Source: Chloroflexi bacterium TSY
GTDB lineage: Bacteria; Chloroflexota; Anaerolineae; Caldilineales; Caldilineaceae
NCBI GenBank assembly: GCA_019217005.1
Contig: JAHBNG010000070.1
Span: 9,738-73,737 of the forward strand
DNA length: 64,000 nt
Reading direction: 5' to 3'
The translations under genes and the position numbers were made by a program. Below the pieces are notes generated by a model. The model had not been told where the DNA came from and did no database searches. It saw only the letters and a program-made list of their open reading frames with translations. Positions 17,656 through 27,212 of this stretch are shown piece by piece (the first letter of the stretch is position 1; each line of letters opens with the position of its first letter).

Positions 17656-18531
17656 GCCTCTTTCTCGCGGCATATCCAACGTACGAAAACGCTGTTGCCA
17701 GTGCCACTTGTCGCTACCCGAAACGAAGGCTTTGAGATGCTCTGGCGTCTGTTCTACATAAGCCGCGCTGGGCTCTTGTCCATTCCAGGCCTGGAACATG
17801 GGAGGCGTGTAGCCGCCAATGATGATGACTCGTTCACGGTCGCCACGAATTTGCCCTGTAGCGTGGATCAACGCTTCGCCAAAGAGCAAGGTAGAGCCAG
17901 CCGGTGCGATAACTTGGTGGATCAGCGATGGATCCTCATAGGCACAGGCAATGATATCTCTTTGCGAACACTGAACCTTATGGCTGCCTGCAATGACAAC
18001 GGTCCCACCATCGTCCGGCCCCAATTCAGTCAGGTTGGTAAGGGTTTTGACGAAGTTGCAGTGGTAGAGACCATTTTCTGTGTAGGTACCATACTGCGGT
18101 CGCGTGCCCGTATGAAAGCCATAGGTAGGTGCCGCCTTCAGATCGAAATTGGGGTCGAGCGAGTTGATAATGGCCTCAGATTCCTCCAGCCGCACGGTGC
18201 CACCCACCAATTCTTCGGCCATACCTACCAACCGCGGATGGGTCAAGTAATCGAGGATGGACGGATCGGTCTCCAAAATATGCGCAAAGTGCATGTGATG
18301 AGGTTGATAGTGGGAGACGCGGCAGCTGTGCACCACTGCGTTGGCTGGGTCGCCTGTGGCCTCAAAATCGCGTTTAAGTTTTTGTAATGCCTCGAGCAGC
18401 ATACCGACCTCGTTCTCAGTCAGCGTATTCTCGATGATGACATAGCCATTGACGTCCAGATAGTAACGTTGCGCCGGCGTCAATGCCGGGAAGGGACGAT
18501 GAAATCCGTTTGTTGATCCGTTTTTGTTCAT
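17653..18531 (-). CDS. PhyH-family Fe(II)/2-oxoglutarate enzyme with HTG in place of HxD
   Basis: The 292-residue protein aligns with phytanoyl-CoA dioxygenase family proteins: N-terminal LTPAQRYYLDVNGYVIIENTL, central DDGGTVVIAGSHK, distal histidine in ALIHATG (H223) and an arginine in the following RGDRERV for 2-oxoglutarate. The proximal iron motif, expected to be HxD about 35 residues before DGGT, reads H140-T141-G142. Loss of the carboxylate ligand is the hallmark of Fe/2OG halogenases of the SyrB2 and WelO5 types, where halide takes the open site. It could instead be an inactive paralogue or use another ligand. The three other PhyH proteins in this window keep HxD. It is separated from the upstream enolase gene by the IS630 element. 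Confidence 0.85.
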   Translation of the reverse strand: MNKNGSTNGFHRPFPALTPAQRYYLDVNGYVIIENTLTENEVGMLLEALQKLKRDFEATGDPANAVVHSCRVSHYQPHHMHFAHILETDPSILDYLTHPRLVGMAEELVGGTVRLEESEAIINSLDPNFDLKAAPTYGFHTGTRPQYGTYTENGLYHCNFVKTLTNLTELGPDDGGTVVIAGSHKVQCSQRDIIACAYEDPSLIHQVIAPAGSTLLFGEALIHATGQIRGDRERVIIIGGYTPPMFQAWNGQEPSAAYVEQTPEHLKAFVSGSDKWHWQQRFRTLDMPRERG

Positions 18532-18663
18532 TAGATTCTATGGTATATGATTCACTCGATCTTAATTTTACATCTACGATTCGATTCCGCAAAGAAGTGT
18601 TTTCGCAATGTCAAGAGTGACATCTCCAACATTCCATATCTCTCAGTCCCAGCTCCGCACGTT

Positions 18664-18932
18664 TTACCCCTTCATCCCTGTCAGAGTGATACCTTGAATA
18701 AAGCGCTTTTGGGCAAAAAGAAGAGGACGACGACCGGAACAGTGACCACTGTGGATGCGACCATCATCAGCTCCCCCTGCGTCCGAAACTGGCCACGGAA
18801 TACCGCCAACCCGACAGCTAGGGTATATTTGCTGCCGTCGTTCAGATAGATCAATGGTCCCACAAAATCATTCCAGGTGTACAGAATGGTAAAGAGCGCA
18901 ATCGTAAAGAGTGCTGGAGGGGTGAGGAGCAA
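18664..18932 (-). pseudogene. carbohydrate ABC transporter permease, C-terminal remnant
   Basis: Only the last roughly 90 residues of a MalG/UgpE-type inner-membrane permease remain. They contain the WNDFVGPLIYL segment, two membrane helices and the terminal QKRFIQGITLTGMKG that closes such permeases. A one-base shift at a T-run near 18720 separates the two parts, and everything upstream of about 18932 is gone. The rest of the transporter (binding protein, second permease) is not present nearby. This is a decayed sugar-uptake locus beside a GH4 glycosidase gene. Confidence 0.8.
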
Positions 18933-19033
18933 GATTACATGACAAACGTACAGAAAATCACCACGCCAATGGTTGGGGTCAGGCCACTATTGTTGAATCC
19001 AGCAATTCCAAATTAGACCGTTCCAGGTGACTG

Positions 19034-20353
19034 TCACCTGGAGTATTCATATCCTCTATCAAAATAGGCCAGAAGATCTCCTTCCGCAGCCCACATTTCA
19101 TCAAACATCTCTCGGATCTTGTGGAGCGGCAAAACTGACGCAGTGAGCGGCTCTAGCGCAACAGCATGGAAAGCGGCTTCTCTGTCTCGCTCAACAGCTG
19201 CCTTCACAGCCAATTCCTGCACGCTGATGTTCGTCATGTTGAGAGCTGCACACTGAGGAGGCAATGCACCGACATAGGTTGTGTGGACCCCCTCCCGATC
19301 CACCACACATGGCACTTCGACACAGCAATGGTTGGGCAGATTTGTGATAGAGCCATTGTTCATAACATTGCCGTTAAACGTAAAGGGAACGCCAGTGATC
19401 TGCGCTTCAATAATGGCTGAGGCATATTCGTGGGAGCGAATCAATTCGGGGACGGTTTCGTTGCCATCTTGGTCGACCCCCGTATCTTCTTGCCAATCAC
19501 GCTTTTTGAGCGGCTCCATGCTGACCGTGCGGCCAGTCAGTCCAAAATTATCCATCAACTCCTGGTTGCGACGGAAATAGGGCAAATATTCAGAATTGTG
19601 ACGGGTGCTCTCCGTCACAAAATAACCAAATTGCTTCATCATCTCGACCCGCACCTTATCCTCTGCAAAGATCTCATTGGTGTCAATCGCTTCTCGCACT
19701 AGAGGGTAGACGTCTTTTCCATGATGACGGAAGCGCAGAATCCATGCTTGGTGATTGATGCCCGCAACCAGATAGGAGATTTCTTCATAAGGAATATCAA
19801 TGCCGTCAGCTAGTTTCTTGGTCGTTCCTTGAACGCTGTGGCAGAGACCCACATTGTGAATGGTCGATTCAGTGGAGTGTAACCACGTGAGCATACACAT
19901 GGGGTTGGTATAGTTGAGCAAGAGTGCATCTGGACAGTGAACCTCCATATCCTTGCAGAATTGGAGATGTTCGGGAGCCGTGCGCAGAAAACGGAAGACA
20001 CCGCCAGGACCAATCGTATCACCTACCGATTGGCTGATGCCGTAGCGATCCGGGATTCCCATTTCTGATGCATATGGTTCACCCCAATAGGCGGGACCAC
20101 CGATGGAAACTGCCGTCACCACAAAGTCGGCACCGGGGAGGAGTTCATGGCGGTCTGTACTGGCGATACAGGTTGCGGGGAGGTTATGGGCATCAATGGC
20201 TCGTTGCACGTAGCGCTGCACACCATACAACCGCTCTTGGTTGATGTCGCAAAGTCCGATGGTGACATGTTGCAAGTGGGGGCGGGAGAGAATATCAATG
20301 GACAGACGGCTGCCAAAACCGCTTCCTGCTCCAATGATGACAATTTTGGTCAT
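19034..20353 (-). CDS. GH4-family glycosidase (alpha-galactosidase/glucosidase type)
   Basis: The 439-residue enzyme has an N-terminal Rossmann fold for NAD (IVIIGAGSGFGSRL) and the GH4 signatures NYTNPMCMLTW, GLCHSVQGT (Cys and His for the divalent metal) and AGINHQAW. GH4 enzymes cleave glycosides by a redox-elimination mechanism needing NAD and Mn2+. The NYTNP plus CHSVQG pattern is that of the MelA/AglA branch. It is intracellular with no signal peptide. The adjacent permease remnant at 18664 suggests it once belonged to a sugar-uptake operon. Length matches the family and all motifs are intact. Confidence 0.93.
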   Translation of the reverse strand: MTKIVIIGAGSGFGSRLSIDILSRPHLQHVTIGLCDINQERLYGVQRYVQRAIDAHNLPATCIASTDRHELLPGADFVVTAVSIGGPAYWGEPYASEMGIPDRYGISQSVGDTIGPGGVFRFLRTAPEHLQFCKDMEVHCPDALLLNYTNPMCMLTWLHSTESTIHNVGLCHSVQGTTKKLADGIDIPYEEISYLVAGINHQAWILRFRHHGKDVYPLVREAIDTNEIFAEDKVRVEMMKQFGYFVTESTRHNSEYLPYFRRNQELMDNFGLTGRTVSMEPLKKRDWQEDTGVDQDGNETVPELIRSHEYASAIIEAQITGVPFTFNGNVMNNGSITNLPNHCCVEVPCVVDREGVHTTYVGALPPQCAALNMTNISVQELAVKAAVERDREAAFHAVALEPLTASVLPLHKIREMFDEMWAAEGDLLAYFDRGYEYSR

Positions 20354-20394
20354 GGAAGTATTCCTTTGGCGTAAGATTGGTGATTCTCGCTAGA

Positions 20395-21591
20395 TTACCT
20401 GACCTTTTGAAACGTAATTTCGTAAGACCAGTGTGCGTGAAAAAAGGGCGGTTCACAGCGGTCATCGGGCGTGGGGCAGATGGCATATTCATTATCGACT
20501 GGCCCTAATTTGCCAATAATATCAGGGATATGAGGTTTGGCTGTGTTCATCTGATTAGAGACTTGGCTCGTTACTGGTCCACTTGGTATGGAAGCGACAT
20601 AGAGCTTGTAGGGTTCCCAAAACATCTCAAACTCTGTCCGCCCAGGGCCTTTGTTTCCCGTGACAACGGTCAGTTGATCGGCTAGAATATCTTTGACCAC
20701 TGCCCCGTCGATCCCGTTGCCGTTCTCATCGATCACATTGACAAAGATGATATGTTGACCGCCGTTGTTAAAGATGCCGCCATTGTTTTCACCAAAGCCA
20801 AGGATTCGGTAGTGAACGATATGAAACTGGGCATTTGGATCAAAATTGCCCGCTGTGCCGCTATGTGCTGGCGGCTGTGCATCTTCTACAGGAGGTGGAG
20901 TGGGAGCCTCTACGACAGAGATCGCAGTGGGTGTTGGAATTGGTGTTGGTGGAAGTGGTATATTTGCTGAGACAGGAACGCTGTCGGCATGTCGGACATC
21001 GAGTAGGGGACCATAGATCCATCCAGGCTGCTCACTCTCAAAACAACAGACCTGCCACCAATCCCCCTGCTGATTGCGTCCGATAGTTTTTAACTGCTGA
21101 TTGGCTGCCACGCTCCCCATGATGTCATACACTGTGCCTGGGCCTTGACGCACGTTGACGATCTCGGAAATGACAATTGCGACAGGTTCACTGGATAGAG
21201 TCAGTTCTTCACCGTTGTGCTGCGGCGTTTTTGTCTGCGTAGGAGTCTGAACTGGAGTTTGTGTTGATAACTGAGTGACGCGGGTATTTTCCGATGTATC
21301 TTCATCAGAGAGTTCGACACTTCCCTCTGTCAGAGTCATCACGTCAGGTGCAGCCGTTCCTTGTACCTCTTCTTCCCCGGTCGCTTGGTGCGCGGCGAGC
21401 GTACTAGTTGGTGTGAAAGTTGGCACCAATACCCTGGTAGGCGTGGGAGTGAAATCTTCAGTCTCTTCCGGCCCGAAGAAAGCGCCACAGCCATTGTTTA
21501 CAACGAGTGTAACAAATGCCAAACAGAGCCACAAGAACGTTTTAATTAAGTCATGTCGCTCACGGCATTTTTTTAAGTAATGAAATTGCAA
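20395..21591 (-). CDS. lipoprotein with bacterial SH3 domain and Thr/Pro linkers
   Basis: The 398-residue protein begins with a signal sequence ending in the lipobox-like VNNGC, so it is probably a lipid-anchored surface protein. A Thr/Pro/Glu-rich linker (residues about 45-130) is followed by an SH3_3 domain (IVNVRQGPGTVYDIMGSV ... WWQVCC ... GWIYGPLL) at about 140-205, another Pro/Thr linker, and a C-terminal beta-rich domain of about 160 residues with no recognised family. Such TPTPT linkers and SH3_3 domains are common in Chloroflexota envelope proteins. Function is likely binding to cell-wall or extracellular polymer. Confidence 0.85.
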   Translation of the reverse strand: MQFHYLKKCRERHDLIKTFLWLCLAFVTLVVNNGCGAFFGPEETEDFTPTPTRVLVPTFTPTSTLAAHQATGEEEVQGTAAPDVMTLTEGSVELSDEDTSENTRVTQLSTQTPVQTPTQTKTPQHNGEELTLSSEPVAIVISEIVNVRQGPGTVYDIMGSVAANQQLKTIGRNQQGDWWQVCCFESEQPGWIYGPLLDVRHADSVPVSANIPLPPTPIPTPTAISVVEAPTPPPVEDAQPPAHSGTAGNFDPNAQFHIVHYRILGFGENNGGIFNNGGQHIIFVNVIDENGNGIDGAVVKDILADQLTVVTGNKGPGRTEFEMFWEPYKLYVASIPSGPVTSQVSNQMNTAKPHIPDIIGKLGPVDNEYAICPTPDDRCEPPFFHAHWSYEITFQKVR

Positions 21592-21977
21592 AATAAAACT
21601 AAAGCCTATAAATATTTGGTCGGTGGCGAATGTGTTAGATGAAAAAAGCTTTCAGCTATCAGCCGTCAGCCAGGTCGAAACGACCACTCCGTGAACAGCT
21701 GGAATCGGGCCTTGTCTCGCTGCTGATTTTTATACTTTCCTATACTAGAACAAGACTCAACTTCCCAAACCCTTGTCGGTTTGAGGCGTAGCTTCATTTG
21801 GCAATTATAACGCAAGTGGAGGAACGACAGGAAACATCCAGCAAAGAAATAGAAGTTAAAGAGATACCTAAACATTGCTGAAACTGAGTGTGACTAAGAA
21901 CCTATCCGAAAAGTGGTTGTGAGTCCGACCAACTACTCGAGTGAGAGTGCATCACTACAGAACTTTTCGGATAAGCA
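21592..21977. other. intergenic region between lipoprotein and PhyH genes
   Basis: It holds a partial CAGCTATCAGCCGTCAGC motif near 21654, which recurs as a tandem array near 62960, and hairpin repeat C at its right end. A short open frame at 21666-21875 shows no recognisable protein features. Nothing else is evident. Confidence 0.45.
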
Positions 21978-21980
21978 CTA
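21898..21980. repeat. hairpin repeat C, copy 2 (inverted), at the 3' end of a PhyH gene
   Basis: This is the reverse complement of the repeat at 17572-17655, with ends CTATCCGAAAAGTGG and AGAACTTTTCGGATAAG. It abuts the stop codon of the PhyH gene at 21978. Confidence 0.65.
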
Positions 21981-22847
21981 AGGTCCACTCGCCGACAAAC
22001 GCTCGTCTGGAAAGCGGTTTGGCTTCATCGGTTCCACATCGCCAGTATAGCGGGGAATGACCGGTTCGATCTCGTCCAGCGCAGTCTGTGGCCAGTCGCT
22101 GTGTCTGCTGTGAAAATCCGCATGAATCCAGCTCTGGGTACTCGGATGAAGGCTGTCGAAGAGCGGATGAAACCATATAGTGATGACCGTGCGACGTTGA
22201 TCGGATCGGTTTTCATGGGTAGCGTGAAACATGCGTGCATCACCAATCACCAGATCGCCAGCACGTATCGGCACATCATGTTCGTTGGGGTAATCTAGAA
22301 AGCGTGGATCATTGGGATTCTCGACACTGTTTATATCGGCTGTGTGTGCTTCGCCCAGGTCGTGTAGGATATGGCGTCTGCGGTGGGTTCCCGGCAGCAA
22401 CCGTAGACATCCGTTTTCGACAGTTGTGTCTTCCAGATAGTACATCAGAAAGATCATCGGCGAAAAGTCGCTATATGCCCGTGGGTCTTGCCACATCAGG
22501 CAATCCTGGTGCCAATACAAACGGGGACCACCCGGTGGCTTGCTGATAATTACCGCTTTCCAGAACTTTGTGTCTGTCAGACCCATCTCATTGAGTGCCT
22601 TCAGCGCAATGGGATTGCCAATAATGCCAGCGAGTTCGGGATAGTTATTGGAGTCGATCAGCGTACCGGGCGCACGCCAACGCGCAAACCGTTCCGGATC
22701 CTGATCAGCAATTGCTTGTTTGACACATGCGCGCGTGCGGTTGAGCAAGACATCGTCCGCTATGCTTTCTAAGACGCAGTAGCCATTGTGCTGGAGTTGC
22801 CTAAGTTTGGTGGAAGGTTCTGATATTGAGAAGGTTTCTGTCGCCAT
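21978..22847 (-). CDS. phytanoyl-CoA dioxygenase (PhyH) family protein
   Basis: The 289-residue protein carries the full Fe(II) facial triad: H113 and D115 in YWHQD and H208 in MFHATHENR, with R219 as the 2-oxoglutarate carboxylate partner. TTVENGCLRLLPGTH is the typical core strand. The family hydroxylates small-molecule substrates using O2 and 2-oxoglutarate. It shares the WHQD class with the protein at 60259-61152. The genomic neighbours (lipoprotein, clpC) give no hint of substrate. The hairpin repeat C directly follows its stop. Confidence 0.92.
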   Translation of the reverse strand: MATETFSISEPSTKLRQLQHNGYCVLESIADDVLLNRTRACVKQAIADQDPERFARWRAPGTLIDSNNYPELAGIIGNPIALKALNEMGLTDTKFWKAVIISKPPGGPRLYWHQDCLMWQDPRAYSDFSPMIFLMYYLEDTTVENGCLRLLPGTHRRRHILHDLGEAHTADINSVENPNDPRFLDYPNEHDVPIRAGDLVIGDARMFHATHENRSDQRRTVITIWFHPLFDSLHPSTQSWIHADFHSRHSDWPQTALDEIEPVIPRYTGDVEPMKPNRFPDERLSASGP

Positions 22848-23010
22848 TTGAATTCTCTACGTATCATAAGTCGATGATGGTCTGCGTCATATACTTCCAC
22901 AACAGCAATTGGGATTATTGGGGCTCCGCGTGTTCGCGGAGCGGAACGAAGCGATGTGGCGAGTTGCGCATCACTCGCCCCTCGCCACATCACTTGTCCA
23001 GTACACTTTA

Positions 23011-23098
23011 TTAGGTGGTCTGCCAAATTGTGTGCAAATTCGATTTCTCTCTGACTGCAATCGGCAATCTACACAATTTGTGCTATACCACCTTTTAT
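23011..23098 (-). terminator. hairpin downstream of clpC
   Basis: Arms of the form AGGTGGTCTGCCAAATTGTG pair imperfectly with the sequence ending TTTGTGCTATACCACCT. The hairpin lies just past the clpC stop codon. In shape and in its CAAATTGTGTGCAAA core it resembles family G at 1759-1943. Further inverted repeats (GGCTCCGCGTG / CGCGGAGC and GATGTGGCGAG / CTCGCCACATC) lie at 22919-22993. Confidence 0.5.
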
Positions 23099-23117
23099 CA
23101 CGTAGAGCTGAATTGTT

Positions 23118-25619
23118 CTATGCCACCTCTTCTGCTTCTACACTCGGTAGCTCCACTGCAATAGGCGCTTGTTCAACCACGGTGAAGGTCAACTTATTTT
23201 CGCCTTCAGAGTCTGGATCATAGTCGACGAGAATGTGATCACCGGTTTTATATTCGCCCTTCAACAAACCTTTACTGAGCTCATTCTCTACACGGCGCTG
23301 TAAGAGTCGGCGCATTGGACGAGCTCCGTAGCTGGGATCATAACCCACATCGGCCAAATGAACAGCGGCTCCATCGGTCAGTTCCGCACTAATGCCCAAT
23401 TCGTCCAGTCGAACGATGATCTCATCCATCAACAGCATGACAATCTGGCGGATATTTTCCTCGGTCAACGTGTCGAAGACAATGGTTTCATCAATTCGAT
23501 TGAGAAATTCTGGACGGAATAGTCGCTTCAATTGATTGCTATATTCCCCCGATGCATATTTGCTCTCGTCAAATTCAGGGGTCGAGAACCCCAAGGGTCC
23601 ACGCTTGACAGCTTCCGCTCCCACATTGCTTGTCATAATGACAACTGTATTTCGGAAATCAACCGTACGCCCTTGACCATCTGTCAATCGACCATCATCC
23701 ATAATCTGGAGTAGACTGTTCCAGACTTCTGGGTGAGCTTTCTCGATCTCATCGAACAGAATGACCTGATAGGGGCGACGTCGTACCTGTTCTGTGAGTT
23801 GACCGCCCTGATCGTATCCGACGTAACCGGGAGGAGCACCGAAGAGACGGCTGACCGTATGTGGCTCGCGATATTCGCTCATGTCAACGCGCAACAATGC
23901 CTCATCGTCGTCAAACATGAAACCAGCCAAGGCTTTGGCCAACTCGGTTTTGCCAACACCCGTTGGCCCCAAGAAAAGAAATGTACCAATGGGGCGGCGC
24001 GGATCTTTCAGCCCACTGCGCGCCCGCCGGATTGCATCACTCACGGCTTCAATTGCTTCACTCTGCCCGATAATGCGTTTCCGAAGCGCATCTTCCATGT
24101 GTAACAGCTTTTCGGATTCGGTTTGCATGAGGCTATTTGTTGGAATGCCCGTCCAAGTACTGACAACGGATGCAACATCTTCTGATGTCACAGTATCACC
24201 GAGACCGGCTTCCTCTCGCCACGTTGCCACATCTTTCCCGTACTCCTCTTCAATACGCATGCGCTCAGACTTGTGTTGAGCGGCCTCTTCATATTCGCGT
24301 GCCGCCCAGGCCTCTTCTTCCAATTCTTGAAGCTCCTCTAGACGCACTTTCTTCTCTTTAAGATGGGGCGGCATCATATATATTGCAACTCGCAACTTGG
24401 CAGCCGCCTCGTCGATTAGATCGATGGCCTTATCTGGAAGCTTGCGGTCGGTGACATAGCGATGACTCAATTTGACAGCCTCGGTCAGCGAGTCATCGGC
24501 AAACTTTACATCATGGTGTTCTTCATAACGCGACCGTAGCCCTTTCAAAATCTCAATGCTATCATCAATATTTGGTTCATCTACGTAGACGGGCGCAAAG
24601 CGTCGTTCGAGCGCCGAGTCCTTCTCAATATGTTCGCGATATTCGTCCAACGTTGTTGCGCCGATACACTGCAACTCGCCTCGTGCCAAGGCCGGTTTGA
24701 GCATATTGCTCGCATCCATCGCTCCCGCTGCATTGCCAGCTCCCACAACTGTATGAAGCTCGTCAATAAAAAGGATTATCTCTCCGTCGCTATTTTGGAC
24801 CTCCTCGATGGACGCTTTGAGTCTCTCTTCAAATTCACCTCGGAAGCGAGTACCAGCTAACATGGCTCCAAGATCGAGAGAAATCACGCGTTTGCCCATA
24901 AGCGGCTCGGGCACATCGTTTTTGACAATATTTTGCGCAAGTCCCTCAACAATTGCCGTTTTACCAACGCCGGCCTCACCGATCAAGACTGGATTGTTCT
25001 TTGTGCGTCGGGAGAGCACTTGGAGAACGCGTAAAATTTCTGGATCACGACCAATGACCGGATCGAGCTTGTCTTCACGAGCGGCCTCTGTCAAATCACG
25101 ACCATATTTTTCCAAGACCCGATACTTGCTCTCGGCACCAGGTTCAGTCACCTTTTTGCCATCACGATTTTTGTCGATGGCCTCATACAGGCGCTCTTTG
25201 GTCACATTGGCTTCACGCAGGATATTCGCACTCGGTGTATTGCGCTCGCTGGCAATCGCCAGAAAGATATGTTCAGTGCTAATGAAGTCATCTTCCAGCT
25301 TTTTGGCCTCTTCGTTTGCCACATCCATCACGCGCTTCAGCCGGGGTGTGATAAATACCTGAGCCTGACCGCCACTCCCATAGGGATTGTTCGTGGATTT
25401 GGGTTGGCTCTCCAGAGCCGATTCCAGTTTACCCGATATGACATCAACCTGCGCTTCGAGTTTCTCCAATATCTGCGGAATAACACCTTCTGGCTGTTCT
25501 AAAAGTGCCAAGAAAAGATGCTCTGTATCAACTTGTGTATGCTTATAGCGCTGCAGAATTTCGTACGCCCGCATCGCTGCTTCTTGTGCTTTTTCGGTAA
25601 ATCTATCGAACCTCATCAT
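23118..25619 (-). CDS. clpC: ATP-dependent Clp protease ATPase subunit ClpC
   Basis: This is an 833-residue Hsp100 unfoldase. It has two N-terminal Clp_N repeats (residues about 5-145), a first AAA+ module with [13 protein letters not shown] and FIDELH, a short middle region with a UVR-like segment ([17 protein letters not shown]), and a second AAA+ module with [32 protein letters not shown] and the sensor GARPMRR. The short middle domain separates ClpC from ClpB. It would feed substrates to ClpP and work with adaptors under stress. It appears monocistronic. The upstream 25620-25779 region holds no HrcA or CtsR operator that I can identify. Full length and intact. Confidence 0.95.
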   Translation of the reverse strand: MMRFDRFTEKAQEAAMRAYEILQRYKHTQVDTEHLFLALLEQPEGVIPQILEKLEAQVDVISGKLESALESQPKSTNNPYGSGGQAQVFITPRLKRVMDVANEEAKKLEDDFISTEHIFLAIASERNTPSANILREANVTKERLYEAIDKNRDGKKVTEPGAESKYRVLEKYGRDLTEAAREDKLDPVIGRDPEILRVLQVLSRRTKNNPVLIGEAGVGKTAIVEGLAQNIVKNDVPEPLMGKRVISLDLGAMLAGTRFRGEFEERLKASIEEVQNSDGEIILFIDELHTVVGAGNAAGAMDASNMLKPALARGELQCIGATTLDEYREHIEKDSALERRFAPVYVDEPNIDDSIEILKGLRSRYEEHHDVKFADDSLTEAVKLSHRYVTDRKLPDKAIDLIDEAAAKLRVAIYMMPPHLKEKKVRLEELQELEEEAWAAREYEEAAQHKSERMRIEEEYGKDVATWREEAGLGDTVTSEDVASVVSTWTGIPTNSLMQTESEKLLHMEDALRKRIIGQSEAIEAVSDAIRRARSGLKDPRRPIGTFLFLGPTGVGKTELAKALAGFMFDDDEALLRVDMSEYREPHTVSRLFGAPPGYVGYDQGGQLTEQVRRRPYQVILFDEIEKAHPEVWNSLLQIMDDGRLTDGQGRTVDFRNTVVIMTSNVGAEAVKRGPLGFSTPEFDESKYASGEYSNQLKRLFRPEFLNRIDETIVFDTLTEENIRQIVMLLMDEIIVRLDELGISAELTDGAAVHLADVGYDPSYGARPMRRLLQRRVENELSKGLLKGEYKTGDHILVDYDPDSEGENKLTFTVVEQAPIAVELPSVEAEEVA

Positions 25620-25779
25620 GTTTATTTGAATCCTCCGTCCATGATTCAGCTAACAGCTCATTCGCCTCATAATTCTCTGGTCTATAGTTGTACCTCAAAT
25701 CATACCACAAAAAGCGTATAAAAGATTACGAACTAACGTTTTTCTAACGGAATGCATATGCAATGGTAACACAAAGTTT

Positions 25780-25934
25780 GGGGTGGTTCATTTTAGGCGG
25801 ACAATTAGGTTTACATTTTTGCAAAGAGAAAAGATGTTTATATTTTCTACTTTGAGCCATGCTCAGGCAGAAAATGACCTCATATAGATTTTTGTCTATG
25901 TATCAAAAGTGTAAACCTAATTCTGAACCACCCC
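25780..25934. mobile_element. MITE family B, subtype B1, between clpC and a release-factor-like gene
   Basis: A 155-bp element with perfect 8-bp duplications CAAAGTTT at 25772-25779 and 25935-25942. It lies upstream of clpC and just downstream of the gene ending at 25949, so it could alter clpC promoter context or termination of the neighbour. Confidence 0.95.
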
Positions 25935-25948
25935 CAAAGTTTATCACT

Positions 25949-27034
25949 TTAATATCGCGTCAATGCTCCAATTTTCCCTAACTCTTCTAAACCATCGTGC
26001 TCTTCCAAAACCGTGACACCGATCCCTTGAACCATTGCTCTCCGTAAAACGCTATCGACAGCATCGGGCAGTTCCTGGACTCGGCCACTTCCCAGTTCAG
26101 ACTCATCATTTAACTCGAGGAGAATATAGCCGCTATCGACAAAGCGATAGGCTGGCTGAACAAAATCGGCGAGCGTGACAACATGTTGCGCTCGACCATT
26201 CTGAACTGCCGTGAGCGTTTCGGTTAAACCAGCCACAGCATTCCCCTGTTTCTGCACTTCTGCAATCAGCGCACTGGCCATTGCCTGCTCTTCTTGGGTA
26301 GCGGCCTTTTGAGCCAAATCGAGTGCCTTTTCGCTGATCTCAGCAGGCCCAGCATTGCTCGGAACGGCGATTTGTCCCACAACCATGTTGCGTAAGCGAT
26401 GACTCAACAACTCTTTGAAACGGGCAACATTGGTCTCTGTTCCGGCGAGAATCAGGCGTCTAGTATCTGTACGGCGGTAGAAATTCTCCGCCAACTCTGC
26501 CGCATCTTGGAGATTTTGCCGCGCCACTTCGGCCTCATGTCGCTGTAGGCGCGAGGCAGAACGCCCCCCCGCTTTATGAGTTTTTACTTCTTCACCAAGA
26601 TATCCTTCCGCTGCTTCTAAATTTCCCATGTGGAAAGTAAAGAGACGTGCGCCGATCTGCTCAACCTGTATGACACCATAGCGTTCATATGTATCCATTA
26701 ACATGGCCAATTGACGCACATACGGTCGATAGCTGACCATTACACTATCTTCAACAGGTGCCATGAAACTTTGCGACCACCAAAAGTCGTTGGCCACGCA
26801 ACTGAACATCACAATACCACGCCCCTGCCAATTATAACCCATTTCAACGAAATGCTGGATGCGTTTGATATCGTCTGCATTTGCGTTCTCTGCTCGATCT
26901 AAAAGAGCGCGTAACGCCAGTTTATATTTCTCGGGCGAACGGCGATGGGGATCAACATTCAGATAAACACTTAATACTGGATGTTCGGGGCTTTCAAATT
27001 CAATTACTTGGCGAATTTCAACATCGGTGAGCAT
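25949..27034 (-). CDS. bacterial eRF1/baeRF-like protein
   Basis: The 361-residue protein resembles the bacterial archaeo-eukaryotic release-factor-like (baeRF) families, especially family 10. It opens with [19 protein letters not shown], has a central domain with [18 protein letters not shown], and ends with a C-terminal mixed domain. The fold is shared with eRF1 and Pelota, and proteins of this group are proposed to act on stalled ribosomes; direct roles are little known. I chose the ATG at 27034 because GGAAGGAGAG precedes it; a longer frame adds seven residues. The MITE B duplication begins only a few bases after the stop. Confidence 0.75.
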   Translation of the reverse strand: MLTDVEIRQVIEFESPEHPVLSVYLNVDPHRRSPEKYKLALRALLDRAENANADDIKRIQHFVEMGYNWQGRGIVMFSCVANDFWWSQSFMAPVEDSVMVSYRPYVRQLAMLMDTYERYGVIQVEQIGARLFTFHMGNLEAAEGYLGEEVKTHKAGGRSASRLQRHEAEVARQNLQDAAELAENFYRRTDTRRLILAGTETNVARFKELLSHRLRNMVVGQIAVPSNAGPAEISEKALDLAQKAATQEEQAMASALIAEVQKQGNAVAGLTETLTAVQNGRAQHVVTLADFVQPAYRFVDSGYILLELNDESELGSGRVQELPDAVDSVLRRAMVQGIGVTVLEEHDGLEELGKIGALTRY

Positions 27035-27170
27035 CGTTTCTCTCCTTCCTATCAAATGATGAGTTGTGGCTCAAGATAGACCTACGATCCAGATTCCTTC
27101 AAGGCCAATCCAATTTCTAACTGATTCACAGATGGACGAGAGTCACTGGATTTTCCGCTTGCTAATCCTG

Positions 27171-27212
27171 TAAATCCTGTTCATCTGTGGATCATTTATT
27201 TTTTGGAATTAC
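27171..27212. repeat. short repeat F, copy 3, overlapping a gene 3' end
   Basis: The sequence AATCCTGTTCATCTGTGG and the following TTTTTTGGAATTACC match repeat F at 6331-6381. It contains the stop codon of the 2-hydroxyacid dehydrogenase gene; both genes ending in this repeat finish with LG-N/D-SK. Confidence 0.5.

Noticed and set aside
17695..18387. 230-residue open frame opposite the HTG PhyH gene
   Set aside because: Entirely antisense to a well-supported gene and without recognisable motifs.
21666..21875. 69-residue frame with a hydrophobic start
   Set aside because: No ribosome-binding site or family match; it overlaps intergenic repeats.
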